From positions 1 through 18,352 of the forward strand of contig JAJJXM010000195.1 of assembly GCA_024516155.1 (NCBI GenBank): a stretch of DNA of 18,352 nt, in the 5' to 3' direction. How positions within the stretch are numbered: position 1 is the stretch's first letter; every line of letters begins with the position of its first letter. The notes under the pieces are model-generated. The model worked only from the letters and a program-made list of their open reading frames with translations, searched no databases and was not told the DNA's origin. The translations under genes and the position numbers were made by a program. Below are positions 1 through 8,405 of the stretch, one piece after another. Source of the stretch: Pyronema omphalodes (taxonomy: Eukaryota > Ascomycota > Pezizomycetes > Pezizales > Pyronemataceae).

Positions 1-358
1 AGTGGGGTAGGTGGCCCGGCGGCGGTTTAACTTTGCTTTGGTTTTGTTTTTGCTTTGTGGGGGAAATAAAGGCGGAAAAATGGTTAAAAAATGGGAGGGG
101 AAGGGTGGAGGAAATGGGGGAACGACCCGGCGAGGTGGCCTCCGAGCGTACAGGGCTCCTGGAACAGACGACGCTTGACGAACAAAAGCACAACGAGACT
201 TGGGGGTCTACAACCCCACACCCTAACGACAAGCTCTGGGGCATACCCAGTGAGAGCCTGGCCTGACACCCGGGTTTCTTAATTTTGTATTTACTGTAGA
301 TTCCGCCATAACCTTACGGTTGGATGCGTGTATGAGTTAATAAAAAATAAATAAATAA
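1..358 (+). mobile_element. LINE-A: 3' end of a Tad1-like LINE (3' UTR and tail only)
   Basis: This is the 3' UTR of a LINE whose coding part lies left of the window. It aligns at a glance along nearly its whole length with the reverse complement of the 3' UTR of LINE-C (2838-3160). Shared blocks include the G/A-rich stretch at 60-120, the segment around 125-155, and the terminal stretch around 301-334. The element ends with a small hairpin at 310-321 and an A-rich tail with TAAA units at about 339-358. No ORF in it looks real. Its tail abuts the remnant of the Gypsy-B LTR, so it probably inserted there. The 5' target-site duplication is outside the window. Confidence 0.8.
309..322 (+). other. 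LINE 3'-terminal hairpin (LINE-A)
   Basis: AACC (310-313), loop TTAC, GGTT (318-321), extended by a T-G pair (309/322). The same hairpin occurs at the same distance from the tail in LINE-C and LINE-D. In several LINE families a 3' stem-loop is the recognition site of the reverse transcriptase; that role here is inferred. Confidence 0.5.
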
Positions 359-483
359 GTGCCGTCCGTCTGCCGTGCACTTCGGTCCTTGTCCTTCCGT
401 TCCCCATCCCGGAACCCGCCTAGTCCCCTCTTGCCGGTAGTGTTCAGTGTGTTCTTCGAACGTCCGTTCCTAGTTCCCTGACA
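359..483 (+). repeat. Gypsy-B 5' LTR, 3'-terminal fragment
   Basis: The fragment ends in CTGACA at 478-483, followed by TTACGATCGATC. Gypsy-E has the same arrangement: its LTR ends in GTTACA and is followed by TTACGTTCTG. This places the LTR end at 483 and the primer-binding region from 484. Most of the LTR, including its promoter, is missing on the left because LINE-A inserted there. The second LTR is not in the window, so the boundary rests on the comparison with Gypsy-E alone. Confidence 0.6.
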
Positions 484-518
484 TTACGATCGATCTAATA
501 ATTATTCGACCAACACGC

Positions 519-761
519 ATGAACCCCACCGGTTCTGCTTGGACACACGCCTTGAAGCAAGCCCTGGAAACTGACACCCGAAACGAGACCTTCGGGATTT
601 CCGACCGATTCGCTGGCGCAGTGCGACGAACCATCCGAAGAGCAGAAGATCACTGCTACCTTGTGGTCCGCTGGGAACTCCGGGATTATACTTACCAGGA
701 GCACGTCCGTCACACCATCCGACTTAAGCCGATCCTCCGAACCCGCCAGCATGACCGTTAA
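519..761 (+). CDS. Gypsy-B leader ORF upstream of gag, 80 aa, unknown function
   Basis: A short ATG-initiated ORF 35 nt after the LTR end. Its stop codon overlaps the gag start (ATG at 751) by 11 nt, in another frame. I do not recognise a domain. Gypsy-E has an ORF of nearly the same length in the same place (8586-8816). The two align over about 46 residues with one gap, sharing an AW pair near the N-terminus, AL, FGI, a later Ala, then YL and W three residues further on, roughly a quarter of positions. Equal position, length and these anchors suggest a real small protein or a leader module of Gag. An upstream ORF that controls gag translation is the alternative. Confidence 0.5.
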   Translation: MNPTGSAWTHALKQALETDTRNETFGISDRFAGAVRRTIRRAEDHCYLVVRWELRDYTYQEHVRHTIRLKPILRTRQHDR

Positions 762-2096
762 ACTCATTGACGAAGGACATTGGCAGCAAATTGTCAACGC
801 TGCCTCCATGACTCAGTTTCCTGACGGCCACGAACCGCTTACGTTCACCAAGCAGCTCGCGCAATCAATCCTAGACACCCAAGACCATCCCACGGGCTAT
901 CTCTTAAACGACCTCGCAGAGACCCCCGGCTCCCGTAACAGTACTCGAGTCTCCAGCCCTGTCGCCTCCCGCGCTCCGGAAGCCCCCACCCCTGCCCCCA
1001 TTCCCCCTGTGGTTATTCAAACTGGCTCCGTCCAGGTTTATCCCAATGGCCCAGAAACAGTGCCGCGAACCGCCGCACCCCCACCACAGCCGCAGCCGCA
1101 GCCCCCGCCTCCGCTATAATCGCACCAGTTCCAAGACTTCCCCCCCGAGACCCCGAAATCCTCCTAACCCCGGAGGAACAAGCAGATACGAATGAAATTC
1201 ATGACTACGAGAAGGAGCTCACCCGCCAGTGTGAACTCATCAACGCGCTACTCGCCTCCCCCGGCATCCGCGTTACCGGAGATAAAATTTCGGATCCACC
1301 AACCTTCGATGGGTCCAACAGGGAGGACCTCCGCCGCTTTATCTCCTTGCTTCGCATTAAGTTGGTGAGGGAGGAATTACGCTTCCCAACCCCTCACAAG
1401 CGGATTTCTTATGCCATGGGCCGCTTCCGCGGACGCGCCTTGGATCAGATTCTTCCTTATATCAAGGAAAATGGCAACCGCTGGGCCCTCAACGACGTCC
1501 AAGACGTCATTAAAATCCTACAGCGTACCTTTGGAGACCCGGACGAGCACGCCACGGCTCGTTTCAAACTACAAAATCTCCGACAAAACAACCGCGAATT
1601 TTCAGACTATTATGCAGAGTTCTCCCGCCTGGTCGCAGAATTAGGCTGGGATGAAGCCGCCACCATGGATGCTCTGCGAAACGGCCTATCCCTCGAGTTG
1701 CACGAAAAGTTGGTTGGCGCCCCGCCCACCGCTACGATGCACGAATTTGTTGAACAGTGCCAAAAATTGGACTCCCAATTGAGAGCACTTGAGAATCTCC
1801 GCAAGCTGCGTACCAACCGCGGCCAAGTTAAACCCACTACCGGCGCCACCCCCGCCACCAGTCGCGCCACCCCCGCTACCCAAGCCACCACCGCCGCCTC
1901 CAGCAAGCAAACCCCTGCCCAGGGACCCCGTCAGAAACTGTCGGCACAGGAACGCGCGACCCGCCTGTCAGAAGGACGTTGCCTCTACTGCGGTGTCCTT
2001 GACCACATGGCTGCTTCGTGCCCCGCCAAGACGAATGTTAAAGTGGCGAGTGTGGAATTATTGGATAGTGAAGAGGAGGTGTCGGGAAAAGACTAA
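751..2096 (+). pseudogene. gag: Gypsy-B gag (capsid and CCHC nucleocapsid), frameshifted
   Basis: Gag forms the virus-like particle and binds the element RNA. The start at ATG 751 is chosen because the N-terminus resembles that of Gypsy-E Gag (MTVK versus MPVH, then DE.W..I..AS). The frame runs open to a stop at 1117-1119 in a Pro/Gln-rich stretch, while the rest of Gag is open in the next frame from about 1083 to 2096. One base was therefore lost (or two gained) between about 1040 and 1119, perhaps in the C-run near 1077. The capsid region (about 1300-1790) is strongly similar to Gypsy-E, for example TFGDP, YYAEFSRLV and ATMDALRNGLS. The nucleocapsid knuckle CX2CX4HX4C lies at 1980-2021 with all four ligands present. 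Confidence 0.85.
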
Positions 2097-2790
2097 ACCA
2101 GCTGCAAGAAGATGGCTCTGCCGCTGGTGGGAAAATTATTGCTGATTCATTGTTATTATCGGGCGCAAGTTTTACTGGAAAGTTAGAATGCAAACACCTT
2201 GTTCTTCCTTGCTCCTTGTTTTCCAATAACCGCTGCGTGAAAACAGTAGCGCTCGTTGACTGCGGCGCCACTGGTATCGGCTTTGTTGATCGCAATTTCG
2301 CCCGCCATCACAAAGTCCCTCTAACCCCCCTACCCACCGCCCGAACGGTCGAAGTTATCGACGGCCGACCCATATCCTCAGGAAAAATCACACACCTCAC
2401 CCAAGTAGAGTGTACCATCAATGGTCACTCGGAAACCCTGCCCATGTTCGTCACCAAGTTGGGTCACTACCCGGTGGTGTTGGGCATCCCTTGGTTGAAG
2501 AAACACGACGTAACAATAAGCTTCAGTTCCAACACTGTAAGCTTCGACTCACAATACTGCCTAAGGAACTGCACCCCATTACCTGTGAGCACAACCGGTG
2601 TCGAGGTCCTGGACCCGGGCCCCCCTCCCGCCACCCACGAGCCCGACACAAAACCTATGCCGGAGTTGGAAGACTCTGTCACCGACCCTCCAGACGAACC
2701 TCCAATAGCGATCTCAAGCCTGACCATCTCCGACTTCAAAGAGATGGTAGAAGACGAAAGCCTGACAGTGTTCTCGCTATCGTTGGACGA
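2072..2790 (+). pseudogene. pol: Gypsy-B pol, protease part only, truncated by LINE-C
   Basis: This is the N-terminal part of Pol in the -1 frame relative to gag, open from after a TGA at 2069-2071. No ATG is needed if it is entered by frameshifting. It contains the aspartic protease with the catalytic motif DCGATG (Asp codon 2258-2260) and the second protease block GHYPVVLGIPWL at about 2463-2498. A Pro/Asp/Glu-rich linker follows and ends with VFSLSLDD, matching IFSLSL in the same place in Gypsy-E. Coding is cut at 2790 by the LINE-C tail; the frame runs on by chance to 2839. No RT, RNase H or integrase is present here. Confidence 0.8.
2084..2128 (+). promoter_or_regulatory. Putative -1 ribosomal frameshift signal, Gypsy-B gag/pol
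   Basis: The heptamer GGGAAAA (2084-2090) is read as G GGA AAA in the gag frame, just before the gag stop (2094-2096). ACCAGC (2097-2102) can pair with GCTGGT (2123-2128), six nt downstream of the heptamer. Pol lies in the -1 frame and is open from 2072. The same layout is found in Gypsy-E at 9950-9995. Function is inferred. Confidence 0.6.
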
Positions 2791-3549
2791 TTTATTTATT
2801 TATTTATTTATTTCTTTATTTATTCATACACGCATCTAACCGTAAGGTTATGGCGGAATCTACAAATTAAGTACAATGTTGAGAACCTGGGGGTGATGCC
2901 AGGTCCCCACTGGGTAAGCCCCAGAGCTGTCTATGTGGGTGGGAGTGTAGTCTCCCAAGTCTCGTCGTGCAGTTTTTCATCTCGCGTCGTCAGATCCAAG
3001 GAGCCCTGTGCGCTCGGAGGCCACCTCGCCGGGTCGATCCCCCATTTCCTCCACCCTTCCCCTCCCATTTTTAACCATTTTCCCGCCTTTATTTCCTCCA
3101 CAAAGCAAAAACATAACAAAAGAAAAAGTAACTCCTCCGGCCCACCGCCCCCGCGCCTCCCCTCTCTCCCCTCTCTCCGTCCGCGTCCTCAACTCCTCTG
3201 CTCTCCCCCTCCCATCCCTCTCCGATGCTCCCTCCCGTCCGCGCCTCCTCGCCTTCTCTACCTCCGCGCATCATCACCTCTCACTCGTCACCGTCTCCGA
3301 TCTCCTTTCCCGCGCACCTTACATCTTCGTCTCCCCACCCATCTCACGTTCCTCTTGACCTCCCCCAAAGAAACAAAAGAAAACAGGAAAAGTAACTCCT
3401 CCTCGTCCCCCCGTTGCACCTCCTGCCCCCTTTGCCTCGCCCCCCGTCCCCTGTGTCTCCTCCCTGTCTCCTGCTCTTCCTCTCGTCGTCATTCCTGTTA
3501 TTTTTTTTTTTTTTTTTTTTTATTATTTTTTTTTTTTTTTTTTTTTTCA
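2791..3549 (-). other. LINE-C 3' UTR with terminal hairpin and (TAAA)n tail
   Basis: Noncoding stretch of about 760 bp. Read on the minus strand it starts directly after the ORF2 stop (3552-3550) with an A-rich tract (3547-3501, interrupted twice by T). Purine-rich sequence follows with a motif resembling GAGTTACTTTTxxTTTTGT present twice (near 3397 and 3140). Next comes the block shared with LINE-A, then the hairpin AACC-TTAC-GGTT (2849-2838), then the tail (about 2824-2791). The reading frames seen on the plus strand here are low-complexity Pro/Ser/Leu-rich and not believable as genes. Confidence 0.7.
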
Positions 3550-4897
3550 TTAGTTATCGTGGGTTGCTGCGTGCTCGTCCGTTAGGTCCAGCAGCGTCCC
3601 CCAGCCTGTCGTCAGTGTACGAGGGGTGTCCTCCTCTGCGGGGTGAGTACTCAACTTCGCGTGTGCCCATTCGGCGGTCGCCACCTTGGTGTCCGAGATC
3701 ATGGTGGACAGAGCTTTTGTGCCGGCGGTCGTATACAAGATCGTGGGGAGGGTCAGTTGGCGTCGTTGGGGGATGTGTAGTGTACGGCGTAGTTCAGTCC
3801 GCTGTGTGTTGAAGTTCGGGCATGAGAGGATCAGGTGCTTGGGGGTTTGTGGGGGATGTAGTGGGCAGTGACAGGAGCCGGAGGGGTATTTGGCGGTGGG
3901 GCGGTGTTCTAGGCAGTCCAAAAAATATCCATGGCCTGTGCGAAGTCCCAGTATGGCCGTCGATATCTTACGCGGGACGGTAGTGTATGCGTTGTCGAGT
4001 CTTTTGTGGTGGGGGGCGTCGTACGTCTTGGGCTTCGGTGATAAAGAGTACCAGTTTACCCAGTCGGTGACATATTGCTCTCTCACCTGGCGTCTAACCC
4101 AGGAGAGGGAAATCGGGGGAGGCGCGGTGGGATTAAGGGAGGTAGCTGTTTTTGCCAGGAGGTCGGCTGTGTCGTTCCCGGGGATGTCTGTGTGTCCGGG
4201 GACCCAATGTAGAGTAACGGATGATCCGGATCGGCGAAGAGCGGACACCGTCGTGAGGATCCAGAGGGCCAGTTCTTGGCCGGGACCGTAGGAGGAGCGG
4301 GAGGCGCGAAGGATGGCTGCTTGATTGTCTGTAAATATGTGTATTTTGCGGCGGGTGTGTCTGTTGAGGGTGATGGTTTTGTGGCATGTCGTAAGGCAGT
4401 CGTGTATTGCTCTCAGCTCAGCGTCAAATACTTCGGTTGTATCGCCCATTGGGATGAGTTCTTCCACTCGGCGAGGTAGGCCGTCGGTGATGCAGTATCC
4501 CGCTCCGGTTCTTCCGTTTAGTTGTGAACCGTCGGTATATGCGATAATGTTGCGGGGGTCTGCGCGGAGGGTCTGGAGCAATGTTGTGTGTGCTGTAGCC
4601 GCCTCTGGCTTCGGGAGGGAGGTGATGTTGATCTTGAGGCGGCGGCGCTCCCATGGGGTGGGATTGGGTTGCGATGTGTTTTCGATGGTGTCGTCAGGTA
4701 GTACCCACTTGCTGACGGAGCGGAGCATGGTGACGAGACGGGAGGGGGCCGTGCCTGGTGACTGCCATCGATAGTCATATTCGTATGGGCTGCAGATGGA
4801 GGAGTGGAAGTGATCAGGAACGGGGAAGGAGGAGGGGCAGCGTCTGACGACGGGGTGATTGGGGGGGAGAGAGAGGAGGCGGAGAACGTATTTGCGG
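3550..4897 (-). pseudogene. LINE-C ORF2 C-terminal part (RNase H and zinc knuckle)
   Basis: This is the C-terminal ~449 codons of a LINE ORF2, open in one frame from the LINE-D junction to TAA at 3552-3550. It carries an RNase H domain with its acidic residues in order: TDGS, DAE, TDNQA and GNDTAD; WVPGHTD precedes the last. RNase H would remove the RNA template during target-primed reverse transcription. Further on is a Cys/His knuckle of the form CHCPLHPP...HLILSC, as in LINE-D. The frame extends upstream to 5289 only by chance, through the LINE-D tail and 3' UTR. The RT part upstream is mostly beyond the window, with a short piece at 18134-18352. Protein similarity to LINE-D is clear but moderate, so it is another family. 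Confidence 0.85.
4885..4897. repeat. 13-bp target-site duplication of LINE-D (3' side)
   Basis: AACGTATTTGCGG, identical to 18134-18146. It lies exactly at the end of the LINE-D tail here and at the LINE-D 5' end there. Both copies read as codons R-K-Y-V of LINE-C ORF2 on the minus strand, in the frame needed to join the two LINE-C pieces. Confidence 0.85.
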
Positions 4898-5735
4898 TTT
4901 GTTTGTTTGTTTGTTCTCTCATTACTTGTTTGCAACCCGAAGGTTATGACAAGGGACAGATAAATACAAAAGAGAAGAAGAAAGAAATGTAAAAGCAAAA
5001 ACCTAGTTTCCACCTCTACCAGTCTCCTCCTCTTGATCGTTGTGGTTGTGGGGTCTGTCCCCACTGTTACTACGGGGGTTTCTTGTCCAAGCGCGTCTGA
5101 TGTTCCAAGTGCCCTGCTTGCACAGAGGCCGCCTCGCCGGGCTCCTCCCTTTCCTCCTCCCTTCCCCTTCCCATGTTTAGCCATTTTACCGCCTTTGTTT
5201 CCTCCGCGTACAAAAGAAAAAGAAAACTCCCGTCGTCCTCCTCTGCCCCTTCCCCGCGCCCCTCTCTCTCCTTTCGCAACGCCTCGCACTCCTCCCGCCC
5301 TTCGAACATAAGAAAATCATTGTCGCACCCAAACAAAGGAAAGTACAAAAGAAACTCGTCTGCCCTCTCTCGCCTGCCGTCCCCGTCATCTCCCTTCCTG
5401 TGCACCATTCCACCATCCGTTCCCTTCTCACCCGCCGTACCATAAAACAACTCCAACCCGTAAGACACACAATTGAAAGACAAAGAAAAGAAAACTCAAA
5501 ACACCCGAACCCCAAGCAGACCCAAGCAACGACCCCAGCCCGATCCCGTCACCGCGTGCCCGTTCCCTTTCTCTCCGCCTATCCCTCTTCTACCTTCCCC
5601 TTTTTGCTTGTCCCTTTCTTTTTTTTTTTTTTTTTTTTTTTTACAAAACAGAAATCCTAAGTAAGAAAGCACTGCAAAATCAGCGCGCGCGAAAGTTCCT
5701 AAGGTACTGTGGTCAGTGTAGTCAGCGGTAGGGGT
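4898..5735 (-). other. LINE-D 3' UTR with UUCG-type terminal hairpin and (CAAA)n tail
   Basis: About 840 bp of noncoding sequence. On the minus strand there is a run of 24 A (5642-5619) about 95 nt after the ORF2 stop, then purine-rich sequence, then a block similar to the LINE-A and LINE-C 3' UTRs (about 5260-5090). The hairpin AACC-TTCG-GGTT lies at 4945-4934 and the tail of CAAA units at about 4917-4898. Reading frames in this stretch are low-complexity and were not accepted. Confidence 0.7.
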
Positions 5736-7867
5736 CTATCCCCTTCTGCGAGGCTTCTCTAGCCGGGAGTGTGCCCAGGTCGAGGTAGCAACTTGGTGCC
5801 GGAGGGGGTGTCCAGAATGGTGTTTAGGTTGATCCGGGAGTGTTGTCTGAGTTTGAGGTCCTTCCTGAGTGTGGAGCGAGCGGCCTGGAAGTCGGGGCAG
5901 CTCAGGAGGAGGTGTCGAGGCGTCTGCGGTGGATGGATTGGGCAGCTGCAGCTGCGGGAGGGGTATGCGTCGGATGGAGGGTGGGCCAAGCAGTTGAGGA
6001 AGTACCCGTGGCCGGTGCGAAGACCCAGGATTGCAGTTGATATCCAGCGGGGGTTTTCGGTGTACGCAGTGTCCATTTTGCGGCGGTGTGTGGCGGCGTA
6101 CGTGCGCGGTCGGGGGAAAGAGGTGAACCAGGTAGCCCAGTCTTCGGTGTACCTCTCTCGAGCGCGGCGGCGCAGCCAAGTGAGGGATATCGGTATTTGT
6201 CGGCGTGGCGGTACTGTTGTCGCCTGTCGGGCCAGTTCGTCGGCGGCTTCGTTTCCGGGGACGCTAGTGTGTCCTGGGACCCAGTGGATGGTGATTGAGG
6301 TACCGTAAGTGTGAAGGTCGTGAGCGGTGTTGTGGATGGCCCAGGCGAGCTCCTGGCCGGGGCCTCGACGGAGGTGAGAGGCTCGACGTATCGCGGCTTG
6401 GTTGTCGGTAAAAACGTGGATGTGTTTGTCGTATAGGTCGTTGCGTCGAATATGTGTCAGGCATGTCCGGAGTCCTTCGTGGATGGCCATAACTTCCGCG
6501 TCGAAGACTTCTGTTCTGTCGCCCATGGGCACTATGGAGTCGACAGGACGTGGCAGCCCGTGGGGGATGGTGTACCCTGCGCCTGTTATGCCGTCAAGTT
6601 GGGAGCCGTCCGTGTACAGTAGGATAGTATCCGATCGTTGGCGAAGGGCGTGGAGGAGGAGGAGGTGGTCGTCGGCAGCTTCAGCCTTCGGGGAGGAGGA
6701 GATGTCGATCGTTAATGTAGGGGCGAGGTCGTCGTCGGGGATGTTTTGGGAGGTGTCCTCGATTTCGGCGTTTGGTTGGACCCACGGGGAGAGGGTGCTG
6801 ATGACGTGCAGGAGGCGGGACGGGGCTTGTCCTGGGACGTGCCACGGGTGGTCGTACTCGGTGTCCGGGTTGATGGAGGCATCCTCGATACTCGGGGCGG
6901 GAAACGAGACGGGGCAGCGTGTGATGATAGGGTGCGAGGCGGGTAAAGTGAGGGTGCGCAGGGCGTATTTCCGCTGGCGGTTGTCAAGACGTATTGTGAC
7001 GGGGGGGAGTGCGGATTCATTGTGGAGGGCCAGGATCGGAGTAGAGGTGAAAGCGTTGAGAATCCTGCGGAGGGCAGTGTTCTGTTGATTCTGGAGGGTG
7101 CGGGCAAGGTCTTTTTGTTGGTTCCACCATATCTCTGCGCCGTAGTCTGCTCTCGACTGGACACACGCGTGGTAGATTAGTCTTGTAGCAGCGGGGGACA
7201 GACCTGTTTCGTACCGTGCTAACCTACACAGTGCGTTCAGAGTTCTTTGCGCGGTGGTTACTCGTCTAGCTACATGTTTTCTAAAGTTAAGTTTCCTATC
7301 TAAATACAGGCCTATCCACCTCACAACATCCTTCTCTCCTCCTTGTGTTCCCGGTGTGATAACTGTACCGTTTGGTAACTTAACTTTTTCCTCCTCGGTG
7401 AGGCTATCGGTGCGTGCCCAGTGGAAATGCAGGAGCTCTGACTTGGCATCGTCAAATGCAACGGCGTTTGCGTCGGCCCACCGAAAGGCTGTTGTCGTGA
7501 TGTTCTCAAGTGCGCGGGCGTTTGCTTTTCTGGTGCGTCCCTGGACGACGATCGCTACGTCGTCAATGTAGCTAGGTGTCCAGGCGTACGGGTGTACCTG
7601 CGCTAGTTCGTCGAATAATGGGCGGAGGTATAATAAGAAAAGTATGGGGGATGCAGGGGAACCTTGTGGGATGCCTGTTTGCACTGGGCGTTGCGTGTCA
7701 GTTCGCCCATCGAACGCTAGAGCGATCGTGCGATCTGCGAGGAAAGACTGGCACCACGATCCTACTGGTCGCGGGCACCCAAGCTGTCGTAATGTTTGTT
7801 GGAGGCGGTCAGCAGAGACGTTGTCGAACGCTCCACGAACATCGAGGAAGAGGGCAGAGGTTAGCAT
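5736..7867 (-). pseudogene. LINE-D ORF2, 3' part (RT from palm onward, RNase H, zinc knuckle)
   Basis: This continues the ORF2 begun at 15983; the codons A-T-G and C-T-A meet across Gypsy-E (MLTSALFLD on this side). RT motifs follow: LDVRGAFDNV with the first catalytic Asp, GIPQGSPASP, and the active-site YIDD at 7570-7559. RNase H comes next with TDGS (6613-6602), DAE, TDNQA and, after WVPGHT, GNEAAD. A CSCPIHPP...HLLLSC knuckle lies near the C-terminus. The current frame ends at 5759. The next frame continues VATSTWAHSRL to a stop at 5738-5736, matching LINE-C VATAEWAHAKL, so one base seems lost between 5791 and 5792. The frame extends upstream to 7924 inside the LTR by chance. Confidence 0.88.
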
Positions 7868-8168
7868 TGTCACGGCTCCAGCATCGTCACCCATATTCTG
7901 GATTGCCTTAGCCTGCGCAGTCATAGAGCGCAGCCACAGGGCTGCGCGACATCACATGTCAGCACCAGCTCAGCCACCCTCGCAGCCGCAACACACTAGT
8001 TGTGCTTTCCTTACCACCTTCCTTGTCTGTCTTAGTTATCTTAGTTCGTTTCATCAGCACAAGCGTCACACTGTTATCACATGCATTAGGCTCTTGGCTT
8101 CTTTGTTTAGGTTCTTGGCTCGGTTGAAAACCCTGTTAGGGTTTGGGTTGTTCTTAGGAGGATTTGTG

Positions 8169-8175
8169 TATATAA
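8169..8175 (+). promoter_or_regulatory. TATA box of the Gypsy-E LTR promoter
   Basis: TATATAA lies 53 nt upstream of the predicted RNA start (8222). The copy in the 3' LTR is at 13984-13990. A C/T-rich stretch (about 8187-8220) lies between it and the start, a usual context for fungal transcription starts. Confidence 0.65.
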
Positions 8176-8221
8176 GGAGGGCTCTCCCTCCGCTCTGTCT
8201 GTTTCCTTTTCTTTCTTCTTT

Positions 8222-8230
8222 ACAGAACGT
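8222..8230 (+). other. Putative self-primer: predicted 5' end of Gypsy-E RNA
   Basis: ACAGAACGT is the exact reverse complement of ACGTTCTGT at 8408-8416, directly after the LTR. In Tf1 and sushi-type fungal chromoviruses the 5' end of the RNA folds back on the primer-binding site and is cut to prime minus-strand synthesis. The position downstream of the TATA box fits such a start. The match is seen; the mechanism is inferred from the family. Confidence 0.6.
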
Positions 8231-8405
8231 CTTGTCCAGTTAGCAATCTAGTTACCTTGACAACTCCCCCTCCTCGAGCCTTGTCTTCGTCTTGACCTCT
8301 GCCTCCTCCTTCCAGTATCTCCTCCTCCTGCTCTACGTTCCTGTTCCTGCCCTCTGTCCTGAACACTGCGTACCTTGGACGTTCCCTCGAGCCTGTCCCG
8401 TTACA

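Larger units (their letters stand above)
359..2790 (+). mobile_element. Gypsy-B: old Ty3/Gypsy chromovirus-type element, 5' part
   Basis: Remnant of an LTR retrotransposon related to Gypsy-E. In order it holds the last ~125 bp of the 5' LTR, a primer-binding region, a leader ORF, gag and the protease end of pol. It is cut at the left by LINE-A and at 2790 by the (TTTA)n tail of LINE-C. The rest of pol and the 3' LTR should lie beyond the right edge of the window, past the 5' end of LINE-C. Gag and protease are clearly homologous to those of Gypsy-E but diverged, so this is a separate family. The chromodomain itself is not visible here; the chromovirus label comes from the similarity to Gypsy-E. 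Confidence 0.85.
2791..4897 (-). mobile_element. LINE-C, 3' segment (3' UTR and ORF2 C-terminus)
   Basis: A minus-strand Tad1-like LINE inserted into Gypsy-B pol. Its tail of TAAA units (written TTTA on the plus strand, from 2791) marks the 3' end, preceded by a hairpin and a 3' UTR homologous to LINE-A. ORF2 ends at 3550 and runs up to 4897, where LINE-D begins. The element resumes at 18134-18352, and the codons on both sides of the LINE-D insertion are the same (R-K-Y-V) because that sequence is the target-site duplication. Its 5' end is outside the window. Confidence 0.85.
7868..8405 (+). repeat. Gypsy-E 5' LTR (538 bp)
   Basis: The match to 13683-14220 is full-length with three substitutions and no gaps. 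It contains a perfect 8-bp inverted repeat GCGCAGCC/GGCTGCGC with a 4-nt loop near its start (7928-7947), a dyad AAACCCT-GTT-AGGGTTT (8128-8144) and a TATA box (8169-8175). If the RNA starts at 8222, as the self-primer match suggests, U3 is 7868-8221 and R plus U5 is 8222-8405. Confidence 0.95.

Noticed and set aside
1789..2145. Pro-rich alternative-frame ORF inside Gypsy-B gag, and similar overlapping frames in other coding stretches.
   Set aside because: Shadow frames of G/C-rich coding sequence without homology between the two Gypsy elements.
3501..3547. The T-run taken as the poly(A) tail of a separate retroelement or processed transcript.
   Set aside because: LINE-D has the same order (ORF2 stop, A-run, 3' UTR, hairpin, tail), and no duplication flanks the run. 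A past chimera remains possible and is listed as a finding.
4898..5289. Upstream extension of the LINE-C ORF2 frame to 5289, as if ORF2 started there.
   Set aside because: It reads through the LINE-D tail and 3' UTR; residues are low-complexity and the target duplication marks the true joint at 4897.
7868..7924. The minus-strand ORF of LINE-D RT extends into the LTR with an ATG at 7924.
   Set aside because: The extension is LTR sequence read on the wrong strand; coding homology starts exactly at the insertion point, and a chance open frame of 57 bp is expected.
8128..8144. TTAGGG and AACCCT motifs in the LTR as telomeric repeats.
   Set aside because: Only one unit in each direction; they form a dyad and occur in both LTRs, so they belong to the element.
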